From Mesorhizobium denitrificans (lineage in GTDB: Bacteria > Pseudomonadota > Alphaproteobacteria > Rhizobiales > Rhizobiaceae), in NCBI RefSeq assembly GCF_003403035.1, contig NZ_QURN01000012.1, positions 62,001 to 126,000 of the forward strand: a DNA stretch of 64,000 bases. The letters are read 5' to 3'. Below the pieces are notes generated by a model. That model did no database searches. It worked only from the letters and a program-made list of their open reading frames with translations, and had not been told where the DNA came from. Shown piece after piece: positions 25,751 to 35,611 of this stretch; position 1 is the stretch's first letter, and every line of letters starts with the position of its first letter. Made by a program: the position numbers and the translations under genes.

Positions 25751-28182
25751 AGGCCGCCGCCGCCACCGTCGATTACCTGCTTGGCCGCAGGCGAAAGTGC
25801 CTCGCCGCTCGGCTGAGCGCCGGAATCCATGCCGATAACCCAATAGCTATCGGCCGGACCAGTGCCGGGCTTGAACGCCTCGACAATCATATTCGGGTCG
25901 CCCTTGGACGCCTGCATACCGGTCTTGCGATCGATCGGAATGAGCTTCATGCCCGCTGGAACCTGGAAGTCAACGACGGGCGTATCCTTGAGCGCGTCCG
26001 CCACAAATTCCTTGAAGATCGGCGCAGCCAGACCGCCGCCGGTGGTGCCTTTGCCAAGCGGCTGCGGCTGGTCGAAGCCGATGTAAAGACCGGCGACGAG
26101 ATTTGGCGTGAAGCCGATGAACCACGCGTCTTTCTCGTCATTCGTCGTGCCGGTCTTACCTGCAATCGGACGATTGAGATCCTTGAGGATCGTCGCCGTG
26201 CCGCGCTGAACCACACCTTCCATCATCGAGGTGATCTGATAGGCGGTCATTGGGTCCAGAACCTGCTCGGCATTATCGACCAGTTCAGGCTCGGGCTGGT
26301 TCTCCCAATCCTGCGCAGAACAGCCTTCACAGCCACGCTCGTCGTGCCGGAACACGGTCTTACCGTAACGATCCTGAATACGGTCGATCAGCGACGGTTT
26401 GATCTGACGGCCGCCATTCGCCATCACCGAATAGGCCGACACCATGCGCATGACAGTGGTTTCGCCGGAGCCAAGCGACATGGCGATGTGCGGTGGCAGC
26501 TTGTCGTATACGCCAAAACGTTCCGCATATTCAGATACCGTTTTCATGCCCATGTCGTTTGCGAGACGCACGGTCATGAGGTTGCGCGAGCGCTCGATGC
26601 CGCTACGCAACGTAGATGGACCGGCGGCCTTGCCGTCATAGTTCTTCGGGGTCCAGACCTGATTGCCTATCGTGATGGTTATCGGTCCATCCATGATAAC
26701 GGACGCGGGCGTGTAACCATTGTCCAGCGCCGCCGCGTAAACGATAGGCTTGAACGCGGAACCCGGCTGGCGCATCGCCTGCGTCGCGCGATTAAACTCC
26801 GACTGCGAATAGGAGAAGCCGCCGACCATGGCCAGAACGCGCCCGGTGTGCGGGTCCATGACCACCATACCGCCCGAAACGCCTGGAGGCTGACGCAGCA
26901 GATAGCCGTCGCCATCTTCCTTTTTCTCGACATAGATGACGTCGCCAGCCTTGAGCACACCGTCGGGAGCGTTCGCCTTCACGCGCTCGCCATTGACCAC
27001 GTGGCGCAATGCCCACTTCATGTCATCAGCAGAAATGAACCCCCGGTCGCGCTGGTCTGACAATTCGCCAGAACTTTCGCGGCTCGGCTGCAGGCCGATG
27101 GTGACGCCTTCTTTCGCGCTATCCAACACAACCGCAAGCTGCCATTCCGGCACGTCGTCCAGAGGCTTGATCTTGCCTAGCGGAATGCCCCAATCGCCAG
27201 ACGCGTCGATCTGGTCTTTCGGGCCACGATAGCCACGCAGCGTGTCGTAGCGGATCAGGCCGCGCTGCATCGCCTTGCGCGCGATAACCTGCATCTGCGG
27301 ATCCAGCGTTGTGCGAACCGAAAGACCGCCTTCATAAAGCGCATCTTGCCCATAACGCGCGATGATCTCGCGGCGCACTTCCTCAGTGAAATACTCACCG
27401 GCAAACAGGTAATTGTTGCGGCGACGGAGATTCACGCCGAGGGGTTCCGACTTGGCCTTGGCCCCCTCTTCCCGTGTCGCATATCCATTGTCGACCATCT
27501 GGTCGATGACCCAATTGCGCCGCTCAAGCGCGCGTTCGGCGTGGCGGAACGGATGATAATTGTTCGGACCCTTCGGAAGCGCGGCAAGATATGCGGCCTC
27601 CGCAAGCGTCAGTTCGTTGACCGACTTGTCGAAATAGGTGAGCGCCGCACCAGCAACGCCATAAGCGCCGAGGCCGAAATAAATCTCGTTCACATAGAGC
27701 TCGAGAATGCGATCCTTCGAATATGCCTGCTCGATGCGGAAGGAGAGCAGCATCTCCTTGATCTTGCGCTCGTAAGTCTGATCCGAGGTCAGCAGGAAGT
27801 TTTTCGCGACCTGTTGGGTGATCGTGGATGCGCCCTGCTTGCTGCCGGTGCGCAGATTGTTGATCGCGGCACGAAACAGGCCCGACACGTCAATGCCGGG
27901 ATGCTTGTAAAAATTCTTGTCTTCAGCGGAAAGGAACGCCGCTTTCAGGCGATCGGGCACGGCCTGAATCGGGAGATATAGACGGCGCTCGCGCGCAAAC
28001 TCGCCCATAAGTGCGCCATCCGAGGCATGAATGCGCGTCGTTACGGGCGGCTCATAGCTTGCCAGCACCTCGTAATCAGGCAGGTCTTTCGCCAAATGGC
28101 CGACGAACATAGCCACGCCCGCCGCAGCGAGCAGGCCAATCATAATCGCCACACCAAAAAAATATCCGAGAAGCCGAATCAT
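25744..28182 (-). CDS. mrcA: Penicillin-binding protein 1A (bifunctional transglycosylase/transpeptidase)
   Basis: Class A PBP polymerising and cross-linking peptidoglycan at the inner membrane; 812 residues from the ATG at 28182, which has GGAGCGGGA just upstream. The open frame starts 21 codons earlier, without support. Order: cytoplasmic tip and membrane helix (5-30); glycosyltransferase domain with catalytic Glu87 in AEDKNFYKHPGID and TITQQVAKN; an OB-like linker; transpeptidase with the active Ser (about residue 475) in QPGSAFKPIVYAA, SRNLMTVRL, and KTGTT near 673. The protein ends in a glycine-rich tail. An amidase gene follows upstream in the same orientation. Confidence 0.95.
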   Translation of the reverse strand: MIRLLGYFFGVAIMIGLLAAAGVAMFVGHLAKDLPDYEVLASYEPPVTTRIHASDGALMGEFARERRLYLPIQAVPDRLKAAFLSAEDKNFYKHPGIDVSGLFRAAINNLRTGSKQGASTITQQVAKNFLLTSDQTYERKIKEMLLSFRIEQAYSKDRILELYVNEIYFGLGAYGVAGAALTYFDKSVNELTLAEAAYLAALPKGPNNYHPFRHAERALERRNWVIDQMVDNGYATREEGAKAKSEPLGVNLRRRNNYLFAGEYFTEEVRREIIARYGQDALYEGGLSVRTTLDPQMQVIARKAMQRGLIRYDTLRGYRGPKDQIDASGDWGIPLGKIKPLDDVPEWQLAVVLDSAKEGVTIGLQPSRESSGELSDQRDRGFISADDMKWALRHVVNGERVKANAPDGVLKAGDVIYVEKKEDGDGYLLRQPPGVSGGMVVMDPHTGRVLAMVGGFSYSQSEFNRATQAMRQPGSAFKPIVYAAALDNGYTPASVIMDGPITITIGNQVWTPKNYDGKAAGPSTLRSGIERSRNLMTVRLANDMGMKTVSEYAERFGVYDKLPPHIAMSLGSGETTVMRMVSAYSVMANGGRQIKPSLIDRIQDRYGKTVFRHDERGCEGCSAQDWENQPEPELVDNAEQVLDPMTAYQITSMMEGVVQRGTATILKDLNRPIAGKTGTTNDEKDAWFIGFTPNLVAGLYIGFDQPQPLGKGTTGGGLAAPIFKEFVADALKDTPVVDFQVPAGMKLIPIDRKTGMQASKGDPNMIVEAFKPGTGPADSYWVIGMDSGAQPSGEALSPAAKQVIDGGGGGLY

Positions 28183-28369
28183 TCCCGCTCCACATCGAAC
28201 CAACAAACTAGTGGTTCGAATCCGCACTCCGCCGCACGCTGTCACGAAACAAACCCTGCCCCGTCCTGCGATGGGGATGTGGGCAAATTACGGCGAGATG
28301 ATCGTAAACCACGCGGGCGAGCCAGAAAAGCCCACGGTGTTGTCTAGTGGCAACGCGAAGCGCGCGCAA

Positions 28370-29593
28370 TTACCTTTCTGCTTGCGCAGCCGGTATTCCC
28401 TTGCGCTCTGCAAACTTTTCTACAGCCGCAGCAATGCTGTTCACCGCCTTTGCGCGCCATAGCGGATCACGCAGGCTTGATTCGTCCTCGGCGTTTGAGA
28501 GATAGCCAAGCTCGATCAGCACCGAAGGAACATCCGGCGCGCGCAACACGCGAAAACGCGCGTGACGATGCGGATTGTTGATTACACCCACGGATTTGCC
28601 GAGTTCGCCCACCAGATCCTTTGCCACATGGACGGAGTAATCCTCCGTTTCGCGGCGGACAAAATCGAACAGAATGTCTGCAACTTCGTGGCTCTCTTCG
28701 GCAGAAGCAGCCCCGCCGATTTGGTCGGCCAGGTTTTCGCGGTCGGCCAGCGCCTGCGATTCGGCGTCAGACGCACGCTCCGACCCGGTGTAAACCGTTG
28801 CGCCGCGCAGGCCCTTGAACCGTATCGTGTCCGCATGAATTGAAATGAATAGGTCGGCGGCGTTGTCTTGCGCGACCTTCACACGATCATCGAGCCTCAG
28901 AAACTCGTCGGAATCGCGTGTCATCACTACCTTGAAATTGGGCTCAGATGCCAATCGCGCCTTTAATTCCTGCGCAAAAGCCAGAGTGATGTCTTTTTCG
29001 TTGGTTCCGCTGACGCCTTCCGCGCCGCCATCAAAACCACCGTGGCCGGGATCGAGCACCACAGTGAAGGGTTTTGCAGATTCGGAATCCGGCGCTGGTT
29101 GCGCCTGAATCGCGCTCGTTGAACTCGCCTGCTCCGTCATTGCGGCTTGAAACGCGCTGTCTGTGGATTTCTCGACGGCTATCGTGAGCTTGTAGCCCTC
29201 ACCGTCGCTATCCTGCTCAACATCGACTTTTTCCACATTGAACGGCTTGCGGCTGGTGAGGATGATACGGGACCGCCCCTCGGCGGCTTTGCCATAGCGA
29301 ATGCCGTTCACAAGGCCGACCGGTTTCAGGCTGCGCGGCTCAAACGCAAAGGTCGTCTCCGGCAGCTCAATGACCAGCCGGTATGGGCCAGACAGCAAAA
29401 ACCAATGAAGATCGGGGTCCTGATCGAGCGCGATTTCCACGATTGTGCGCTCTGAGTCTCCCGAAGCGCCAAAATTTGTGGCCTTGGAAAGCGCGTGAAC
29501 CGGGCTGCAAAACAACAAAACAAACAGAAAAAGCGACGCAAACTGCGCAAAAACTCGCCTTAAACCGTTGTTTTTTGAAGCTGGCATACGCAT
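28370..29593 (-). CDS. amiC: N-acetylmuramoyl-L-alanine amidase with AMIN domain
   Basis: Periplasmic zinc amidase that cleaves septal peptidoglycan stem peptides during cell separation; 407 residues. The signal peptide is about residues 12-36 (ending VHA). An AMIN domain (about 37-130) probably binds murein or the divisome. Amidase_3 occupies about 180-400, with the zinc-site motifs VVLDPGHGGFDGG, NEKDITLAFA, LFISIHADT and the catalytic glutamate in LIELGYLSN. Start MRM is ambiguous between codons 1 and 3. It lies upstream of the PBP1A gene in the same orientation, separated by 187 bp; the two may share a role in the cell envelope. Confidence 0.92.
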   Translation of the reverse strand: MRMPASKNNGLRRVFAQFASLFLFVLLFCSPVHALSKATNFGASGDSERTIVEIALDQDPDLHWFLLSGPYRLVIELPETTFAFEPRSLKPVGLVNGIRYGKAAEGRSRIILTSRKPFNVEKVDVEQDSDGEGYKLTIAVEKSTDSAFQAAMTEQASSTSAIQAQPAPDSESAKPFTVVLDPGHGGFDGGAEGVSGTNEKDITLAFAQELKARLASEPNFKVVMTRDSDEFLRLDDRVKVAQDNAADLFISIHADTIRFKGLRGATVYTGSERASDAESQALADRENLADQIGGAASAEESHEVADILFDFVRRETEDYSVHVAKDLVGELGKSVGVINNPHRHARFRVLRAPDVPSVLIELGYLSNAEDESSLRDPLWRAKAVNSIAAAVEKFAERKGIPAAQAER

Positions 29594-30188
29594 TTAACCG
29601 TCCAGTTGTCTCGCCGACGCCGAGGTTTTTTGCCTTGAAAAGCCGGGAGCTTAACAACTGGTATGGAAAGAAGGTTAACAACCCTTTTCGTGGACTCCCG
29701 CAGAGCCACAAGCTTGTGTACCGACAATATAATTCGGGGTTGCCAGAAACCGCGCCACACCATACAAGCGAATAGATTGTGGCATGTTAGCGCGCCGCTG
29801 CGGTTTAGGGATGGATTAGGCGGATCTTCCATAAAAACCGCGTGGCATTTTGCCCCGCCGCAGTCGCGTGAGATTTTCCGAGGAAACGCAGTTGCAAGCC
29901 TCGGTGATAAACGGCCCGGAACAGCGTTCTGCGCCGGCTCCAAATGAGCGAAGAAGTCGATCCGGTGAGCCGGGTCATAGTTTAACCTTTCGCTGAACGA
30001 GGCGATGACGATAGGCACCGCACATTACAGAACCGAGACCCGGCGCGAAACGCAGCCGGTGGAGTCTGTTGCGGCCCGCACGCGCTTCGAGGCGATCCCC
30101 TATATATCCGGCGGCAGTCTGTTGCCCCTAACGCGCATTCACGGCCCCTACCGTGCGCCAGGCCAAGCTCCCGCCGGGGAGAAGAAAT
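29594..30188 (+). other. Gene-free 595-bp region: leader of rne
   Basis: Divergent gap between amiC and rne with no credible gene on either strand. A TATAAT at 29728-29733 would give an rne leader of about 450 bases, but no fitting -35 is present. Two TTAACAAC-type direct repeats lie at about 29653 and 29677. The 3' part is rich in short GC stems. Long structured leaders are common for RNase E genes, which autoregulate in E. coli; here this is only an inference from gap length. Confidence 0.4.
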
Positions 30189-32882
30189 ATGCCCAACAAA
30201 ATGCTTATAGACGCGTCTCACCCGGAGGAGACGCGGGTCGTCGTAACGCGCGGCAATCGTATTGAAGAATTCGATTTCGAATCGCAGGACAAAAAACAAC
30301 TTCGCGGAAATATCTATCTCGCTCGCGTAACGCGGGTTGAGCCATCGCTGCAGGCAGCTTTTGTGGAGTATGGCGGCAACCGCCACGGCTTCCTTGCATT
30401 CAGCGAAATCCATCCCGATTATTATCAGATCCCGATGGCGGATCGTCAGGCGCTTCTGAAAGCGGAGGCTGAGGCCGCCGCGCATGATGACGACGACGAA
30501 AGCGGCGAGCCGAAGCAGGAACGCGAACGCAGTGGCAGTCGGCGCCGCAGGCGCGGCAAGAATCGCAACCGGAACGGCGAAAACGTTCAGGCAGCTGAAG
30601 AAAAGACCGAATCCGAAGCAGATGCGCTTGATCATGCCGACGACACGGATGAGCATGACGATCACAATGAAGATGCTCCGCGCACAATGGCGGCAGAGGC
30701 AGCGTCAGACGTAATTTCCGAGCCTGTTGAACAGGTAAAGGAAGAAGCCGAAGAGGTTTCAGTACATAATGGTCAGGTCGAGGAGGTTTTCTCTGGCTCG
30801 ACGGACGAGCGCGACATTGAGTCGGTCGGCGCAGGCGATGCGCTGGACGAGGTTCGCGACCGCAGGCGCCCAATGCGCCGTCACTACAAGATCCAGGAAG
30901 TTATCAAGCGCCGCCAGATCCTCCTGGTTCAGGTCGTGAAGGAAGAGCGCGGTAACAAGGGCGCGGCGCTGACGACCTATCTGTCGCTCGCGGGTCGCTA
31001 TTCCGTGCTTATGCCGAACACGGCGCGCGGCGGCGGCATATCCCGCAAGATCACCAGCGCGCAGGACCGCAAGCGGCTCAAGGACGTGGTGAAGGAGCTT
31101 GAAGTTCCGCAGGGCATGGGCGTCATTCTGCGCACCGCCGGCGAAAACCGCACCAAGGCGGAAATCAAGCGCGACTACGAATATCTGATGCGGCTGTGGG
31201 AAAATGTGCGCAATTTGACGCTCAAATCCACTGCTCCGACGTTGGTTTATGAAGAAGGCAGCCTCATCAAGCGCTCCGTGCGCGACCTTTATAATAAGGA
31301 CATCGACGAAATTCTCGTCGCGGGCGATGACGGCTACCGCGAGGCGAAGGACTTCATGCGCATGCTCATGCCGAGCCATGCCAAGATGGTTCAGCCTTAC
31401 CGCGACACCACGCCGATGTTTGCGCGCAACGGCATCGAGGCGCAGCTGGACCGTATGGTGCAGCCGCAGGTCACGCTGAAATCCGGTGGCTATATCATTA
31501 TCAACCAGACGGAAGCGCTTGTTGCGATTGACGTAAATTCAGGCCGCTCCACGCGCGAGCATTCCATTGAAGACACTGCGGTTCAGACAAATCTGGAAGC
31601 GGCGGAGGAAATCGCGCGGCAGCTAAGACTGCGCGATCTTGCGGGCTTGATCGTGATCGACTTCATCGACATGGAGGAGTCGCGTAACAACCGGTCCGTC
31701 GAAAAGAAGCTCAAGGATTGCCTGAAAAACGACCGCGCGCGCATTCAGGTGGGCCGCATTTCGCATTTCGGCCTGCTGGAAATGTCGCGCCAGCGCATTC
31801 GCGCGAGCGTTCTCGAAAGCACGATGAAAACCTGCCCGCATTGCGGCGGTACGGGTCATGTGCGCTCGGATTCTTCGGTTGCGCTGTTGGTTGTGCGCGC
31901 AATAGAGGAGTTTTTGCTGAAGGACGCCAAGCACCACATAACGGTGCGGACACCCGCAGCCACTGCGCTCTATGTGCTCAACCACAAGCGCAGCACTCTG
32001 GTGGAACTCGAAGGTCGCTTCGGCCTCACGATCACCATCGAATCCGACGATAGCGTCGGCTCGCAGCATTACACGATCACACGCGGCGCGATTGTCGAGC
32101 ATCCTGTCGAATTCCATGAGCGGGCAAAGCCTGCCCCAATCGTGGAAATCGAAGAGGAAGAAGACATCGTTGAGGTGCTGGACGAGGAAGAAGCCAGCGA
32201 CGAAGCAACGCCCGAGTCGGCTGCGGAGCAGGCATCCAGCGACGAGCATCGTCGCAAGCGCAAGCGTCGTCGTCGTCGCCGTGGCGGACGTGATCGCGAA
32301 CAGCAGGAAGGCGCGCAGGACGCCTCTGCAAGCGAGGACACCGAAGCTGTAGCCGCTGCGGATGAGGATGAAGCAGCCGAAGCTGTAGAGGCCGTCACTG
32401 AACCAGCCGAGCAGGAAGTTGCCGCCGAGAAAGCAGACGGCAAGAAGCGCCGCCGTGGTAAGCGTGGCGGCAAGCGCAGCCGCGGCGAGGCTGATTCCGA
32501 GGCCAGTGAAGAGCAGGCAGCATCGGAAGCTTCAGAACAGGTGGCAGCGCCAGAACCTGTCGCAACGGTTCAGGCTGAGGAAGCGCCTGTAGCGGAAGAA
32601 GCACCCGTTGAGGTCAAGAAGCCCAAGGCTCGCGCAAAGCGGTCAACCAAAGCCAAAGCTGCCGAGGCGGAAATCGTGGTTGCGACTCCTGAGCCAAGCG
32701 AACCGGAGGCCGCACCAGCAGCCAAACCGCGCCGCTCGACTCGCCGCAAGCCCGCGAACGCGACCGGAGAAAATGCTGAACCTGCTGCTCCTTCGGTTTC
32801 ATCGAGCGTGAAGGCCGAAGACGCCGCTGAGACCGCAGAGCCCAAAAAAGGCTGGTGGCAGCGCAAAGGCTTTTTTGGCTAA
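30189..32882 (+). CDS. rne: Ribonuclease E
   Basis: Essential endoribonuclease and degradosome scaffold; 897 residues from the ATG at 30189, which has GGGGAGAAG upstream. The S1 domain (about 37-250) is split by an acidic/basic low-complexity insert (about residues 90-225), an alphaproteobacterial trait. The catalytic DNase I-like domain holds Asp in AIDVNSGR (about 447) and VIDFIDM (about 491), and the Zn-link CPHCGGTGH is near 549. The tail from about 640 on is disordered, alternating acidic stretches with arginine clusters (RKRKRRRRRRGGRDR; RRGKRGGKRSRG) that bind RNA. The last residues KGWWQRKGFFG resemble the GWW peptide that docks PNPase in Caulobacter. Confidence 0.96.
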   Translation: MPNKMLIDASHPEETRVVVTRGNRIEEFDFESQDKKQLRGNIYLARVTRVEPSLQAAFVEYGGNRHGFLAFSEIHPDYYQIPMADRQALLKAEAEAAAHDDDDESGEPKQERERSGSRRRRRGKNRNRNGENVQAAEEKTESEADALDHADDTDEHDDHNEDAPRTMAAEAASDVISEPVEQVKEEAEEVSVHNGQVEEVFSGSTDERDIESVGAGDALDEVRDRRRPMRRHYKIQEVIKRRQILLVQVVKEERGNKGAALTTYLSLAGRYSVLMPNTARGGGISRKITSAQDRKRLKDVVKELEVPQGMGVILRTAGENRTKAEIKRDYEYLMRLWENVRNLTLKSTAPTLVYEEGSLIKRSVRDLYNKDIDEILVAGDDGYREAKDFMRMLMPSHAKMVQPYRDTTPMFARNGIEAQLDRMVQPQVTLKSGGYIIINQTEALVAIDVNSGRSTREHSIEDTAVQTNLEAAEEIARQLRLRDLAGLIVIDFIDMEESRNNRSVEKKLKDCLKNDRARIQVGRISHFGLLEMSRQRIRASVLESTMKTCPHCGGTGHVRSDSSVALLVVRAIEEFLLKDAKHHITVRTPAATALYVLNHKRSTLVELEGRFGLTITIESDDSVGSQHYTITRGAIVEHPVEFHERAKPAPIVEIEEEEDIVEVLDEEEASDEATPESAAEQASSDEHRRKRKRRRRRRGGRDREQQEGAQDASASEDTEAVAAADEDEAAEAVEAVTEPAEQEVAAEKADGKKRRRGKRGGKRSRGEADSEASEEQAASEASEQVAAPEPVATVQAEEAPVAEEAPVEVKKPKARAKRSTKAKAAEAEIVVATPEPSEPEAAPAAKPRRSTRRKPANATGENAEPAAPSVSSSVKAEDAAETAEPKKGWWQRKGFFG

Positions 32883-32905
32883 GCTCGTAAAACAGTGGAA
32901 TTCAG

Positions 32906-32937
32906 ATCGCCCGGACCAAATCCGGGCGATTTTATTT
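32906..32937 (+). terminator. Rho-independent terminator after rne
   Basis: ATCGCCCGGA (32906-32915) pairs perfectly with TCCGGGCGAT (32921-32930) around a 5-base loop, followed by TTTATTT. It lies 23 bp after the rne stop and just before the convergent aminotransferase. Confidence 0.92.
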
Positions 32938-32950
32938 ATCCACCAAGCGC

Positions 32951-34099
32951 TTAGCGCAACCAGTTCGCAATGCGATCCGTCGCCTCAGCCATTTCTTCAA
33001 GGCTTCCAGCGTAAGAGAATCGCATGAAGCGATGGCCATAGTCGGTATCGAAATCACGCCCCGGCGTTGCGGCTACACCCGCCTCAGCCAGCATTCGTTT
33101 TGCAAACTGCATGCTGTCATTGGTCAATTGCGAAACATCGCAATAGGCATAGAACGCCCCATCCATTGGCGCGGCCAGCGGGAACCGCAGCAGCGGCAGA
33201 CGCTCGCCAAGCAATTCGCGATTTGCCGCATAGCGCTGCTTGACCGCCTCCAGTTCATCCGTTGCGGAAAAAGCTGCGACCGCCGCAATCTGCGATAGCT
33301 CCGGCGCTGAAATATAAAGGCTCTGCTGAATGCGCTCGATCGGGCGCACAAGCTTTTCCGGCAGCACCATCCAACCGATGCGCCAGCCGGTCATGCAATA
33401 ATATTTAGAAAACGAATTGATGACCGTGACAGTGTCGCTGCAGCTAAGCGCCGTGTGATCCGCACCCGTAAAATTGAGCCGATGATAAATCTCGTCGGAT
33501 ATGACGGCGATGCCAAGCGCCTCGGCAGTTTTCACCAGCATATCAAGCTCTTCGGGCGGAACGCTCGCCCCGGTTGGGTTAGCGGGGCTGGCAAACAGAA
33601 TGCCTTTCAGCGGTGCGCGCTTGTGTTCCGCCTCTACCATCTCTGCAGTCAGATATGGACGGTCTTCCAAGCGAATCTCGACGACCTCAAGACCGAGCGC
33701 AGCCATGATGTTGCGATAGGCCGGATACCCCGGCGCAGCGATGCCCACGCGGTCGCCTGCATCGAACATCGCCATGAATGCCAGATTGAAACCCGCCGAC
33801 GAGCCGGTCGTGACCGCCACACGGCAGGGCGAAACACTAACGCCGTAATGGTCCGCGTAATGTGCGGCAATTGCCTCGCGCAAAGCGCGGGTGCCGAGCG
33901 AGTCCGTGTAGCCGATACGTCCGTTTTCCAGAGCGTTGCGGGCTGCCTCGCGCACGGCGCGCGGCGCCGGGTCGGATGGCTGGCCTACCGCCATCGATAT
34001 GATCGACCGCCCTTCTCCACGCAGCCGATTTGCCTCGGCGAGAATGTCCATTGCGTGAAACGGCTCGACGTTGCCGCGGCGCGAAATCGCGATGGCCAT
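32951..34099 (-). CDS. Class I/II pyridoxal-phosphate aminotransferase
   Basis: Fold type I PLP enzyme of the aspartate aminotransferase family; 382 residues, normal length. The PLP lysine is in NSFSKYYCMTGWRIGW (about residue 230); other motifs are TTGSSAGFNLAF, SPANPTGA, ISDEIYH and the C-terminal RFSYAG with the carboxylate-binding arginine. The IYHRLNFTG and SFSKYYCMTG sequences resemble alphaproteobacterial enzymes acting on aromatic or other amino acids, but the substrate cannot be assigned. It is convergent with rne across a terminator and divergent from the M48 protease gene. Confidence 0.9.
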   Translation of the reverse strand: MAIAISRRGNVEPFHAMDILAEANRLRGEGRSIISMAVGQPSDPAPRAVREAARNALENGRIGYTDSLGTRALREAIAAHYADHYGVSVSPCRVAVTTGSSAGFNLAFMAMFDAGDRVGIAAPGYPAYRNIMAALGLEVVEIRLEDRPYLTAEMVEAEHKRAPLKGILFASPANPTGASVPPEELDMLVKTAEALGIAVISDEIYHRLNFTGADHTALSCSDTVTVINSFSKYYCMTGWRIGWMVLPEKLVRPIERIQQSLYISAPELSQIAAVAAFSATDELEAVKQRYAANRELLGERLPLLRFPLAAPMDGAFYAYCDVSQLTNDSMQFAKRMLAEAGVAATPGRDFDTDYGHRFMRFSYAGSLEEMAEATDRIANWLR

Positions 34100-34227
34100 G
34101 ATGTCTCCAAATTCCTCAGGGATTGGCTGCGCCGCACAAATGCCCGATTGGTATGGGTTTCACAAGTTCATGATCGCCCACGGCTGCACTTTTCAACCAG
34201 CCTCAGGTAATTTAGGTCTTTATAGTC

Positions 34228-35610
34228 ATGTTGATTTCTCGAATCGCGTCCGCTTTGTGCCGTAGTGCCTGTGCGCTGCTCGTCAGCGGCGCTGTGGTCC
34301 TTTCCAGTCTGGGATCGGCGGTTGCACAAAACCTGCCATTGGTGCGCGACGCTGAAATCGAAGCGCTGGTGCGGGATTACGCAAAGCCATTGCTGGCAGC
34401 AGCGGGCCTCAGCCGCAAGAACATCGAGATCGTTCTCGTCAATGACCCAAGCTTCAATGCGTTCGTCTCCGGTCGCCGCATTTTCATGAATACCGGAACG
34501 CTGATGACGGCCGAAACGCCCAACGAGGTAATCGGCGTGCTGGCGCATGAAATCGGCCACCTGGCAGGCGGGCATCAGGAGCGGCTGCGCATGCAGGTGG
34601 ACCGCGCCAAAACAATGGCGATGGTTGGCATGCTGCTTGGCATGGGCACGCTGGCCGCCGGTGCCGCGACAAAAAACGGAGAGCTTGGCGGTGTAGGCAT
34701 GGGCATGGCCACCGGCTCCACGGAAGCGGCGCGCCGCAGCCTGCTTTCCTATCAGCGCACCGAAGAAACAACCGCGGATCGCTCTGCGCTTACATATCTC
34801 GATGCGACGCACCAATCTGCGCGCGGCATGCTGAAAACATTCAAGCGTTTCCAGACGGCGCTGGCACTTTCGGGCACGCGTGTCGATCCATACCAGATCA
34901 GCCACCCCACCCCGCGCGACCGTATCGCCAATCTCGAGGTGCTGGCGCGCAAGAGCCCGTATTTCGAGATGCGCGACCCGCCGGAATTGCAGCGGCGGCA
35001 TGACAGAATGCGCGCGAAGATCGCTGCATTTACAAATGGTCGCGGCTCGACGGCTCAGCTTTTCAAGCAAAACAACGATCAGGAAGCCAAGCAATATGGC
35101 GAAGCCATTGAAGGCTATCTGCATGGCGACCCGCGCGCCGCACTCGCCAAGGTGGATGCGCTGATAAAGGCCGAGCCAAAAAATCCATATCATTACGAAT
35201 TGCGCGGCGACACGCTGATGAAGGCCAACCGACCGGCAGAGGCGGCCGATGCCTATGCCAAGGCGATAAAGCTTGATCCGGCCCGCTCAAGCGTGCTGCA
35301 GGTTTCATACGGACAGGCGCTACTCGCGCAGGGAAATCCAAAATCGGCAAAGAAGGCTGTGCAAGCGCTGGAACGCAGCGTTGCAGCGGACCCTGAAAAC
35401 ACGACTGCTTATCGCTATTTGTCCCAAGCCTATGGGCAATTGGGACAGGTGGGCGAGGCAGAGCTTGCCGCCGCCGATGGCCACTATTACAGCGGTAACT
35501 TCCAGGACGCGAAAATTTTCGCGGCACGTGCGCAACGCAAGCTTAAGCCGGGCTCGGCAGAATGGCAGCGCGCGCAGGACATCATCAACTACCGCAAACC
35601 TCGCGGTTAA
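34228..35610 (+). CDS. Periplasmic M48 metalloprotease with TPR repeats (BepA-like)
   Basis: A 460-residue secreted protease. The signal peptide ends near SAVAQ (about residue 34). The M48 zinc site is His107-Glu108-His111 in LAHEIGHLAGGHQ, with the third ligand glutamate probably in the EETTADRSA segment. TPR motifs fill about residues 285-440 (NPYHYELRGDTLMKANRPAE is one repeat). This layout is that of BepA/YfgC, which degrades or assembles outer-membrane proteins such as LptD. A DsbA-like gene starts one base after its stop, suggesting joint work in envelope protein quality control. Confidence 0.92.
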   Translation: MLISRIASALCRSACALLVSGAVVLSSLGSAVAQNLPLVRDAEIEALVRDYAKPLLAAAGLSRKNIEIVLVNDPSFNAFVSGRRIFMNTGTLMTAETPNEVIGVLAHEIGHLAGGHQERLRMQVDRAKTMAMVGMLLGMGTLAAGAATKNGELGGVGMGMATGSTEAARRSLLSYQRTEETTADRSALTYLDATHQSARGMLKTFKRFQTALALSGTRVDPYQISHPTPRDRIANLEVLARKSPYFEMRDPPELQRRHDRMRAKIAAFTNGRGSTAQLFKQNNDQEAKQYGEAIEGYLHGDPRAALAKVDALIKAEPKNPYHYELRGDTLMKANRPAEAADAYAKAIKLDPARSSVLQVSYGQALLAQGNPKSAKKAVQALERSVAADPENTTAYRYLSQAYGQLGQVGEAELAAADGHYYSGNFQDAKIFAARAQRKLKPGSAEWQRAQDIINYRKPRG

Positions 35611-35611
35611 T

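Noticed and set aside
28205-28235. GTGGTTCGAATCCGC, like a tRNA T-arm, in the leader before the PBP1A gene
   Set aside because: No acceptor, D or anticodon arm can be built around it, so it is a chance match or a very decayed remnant.
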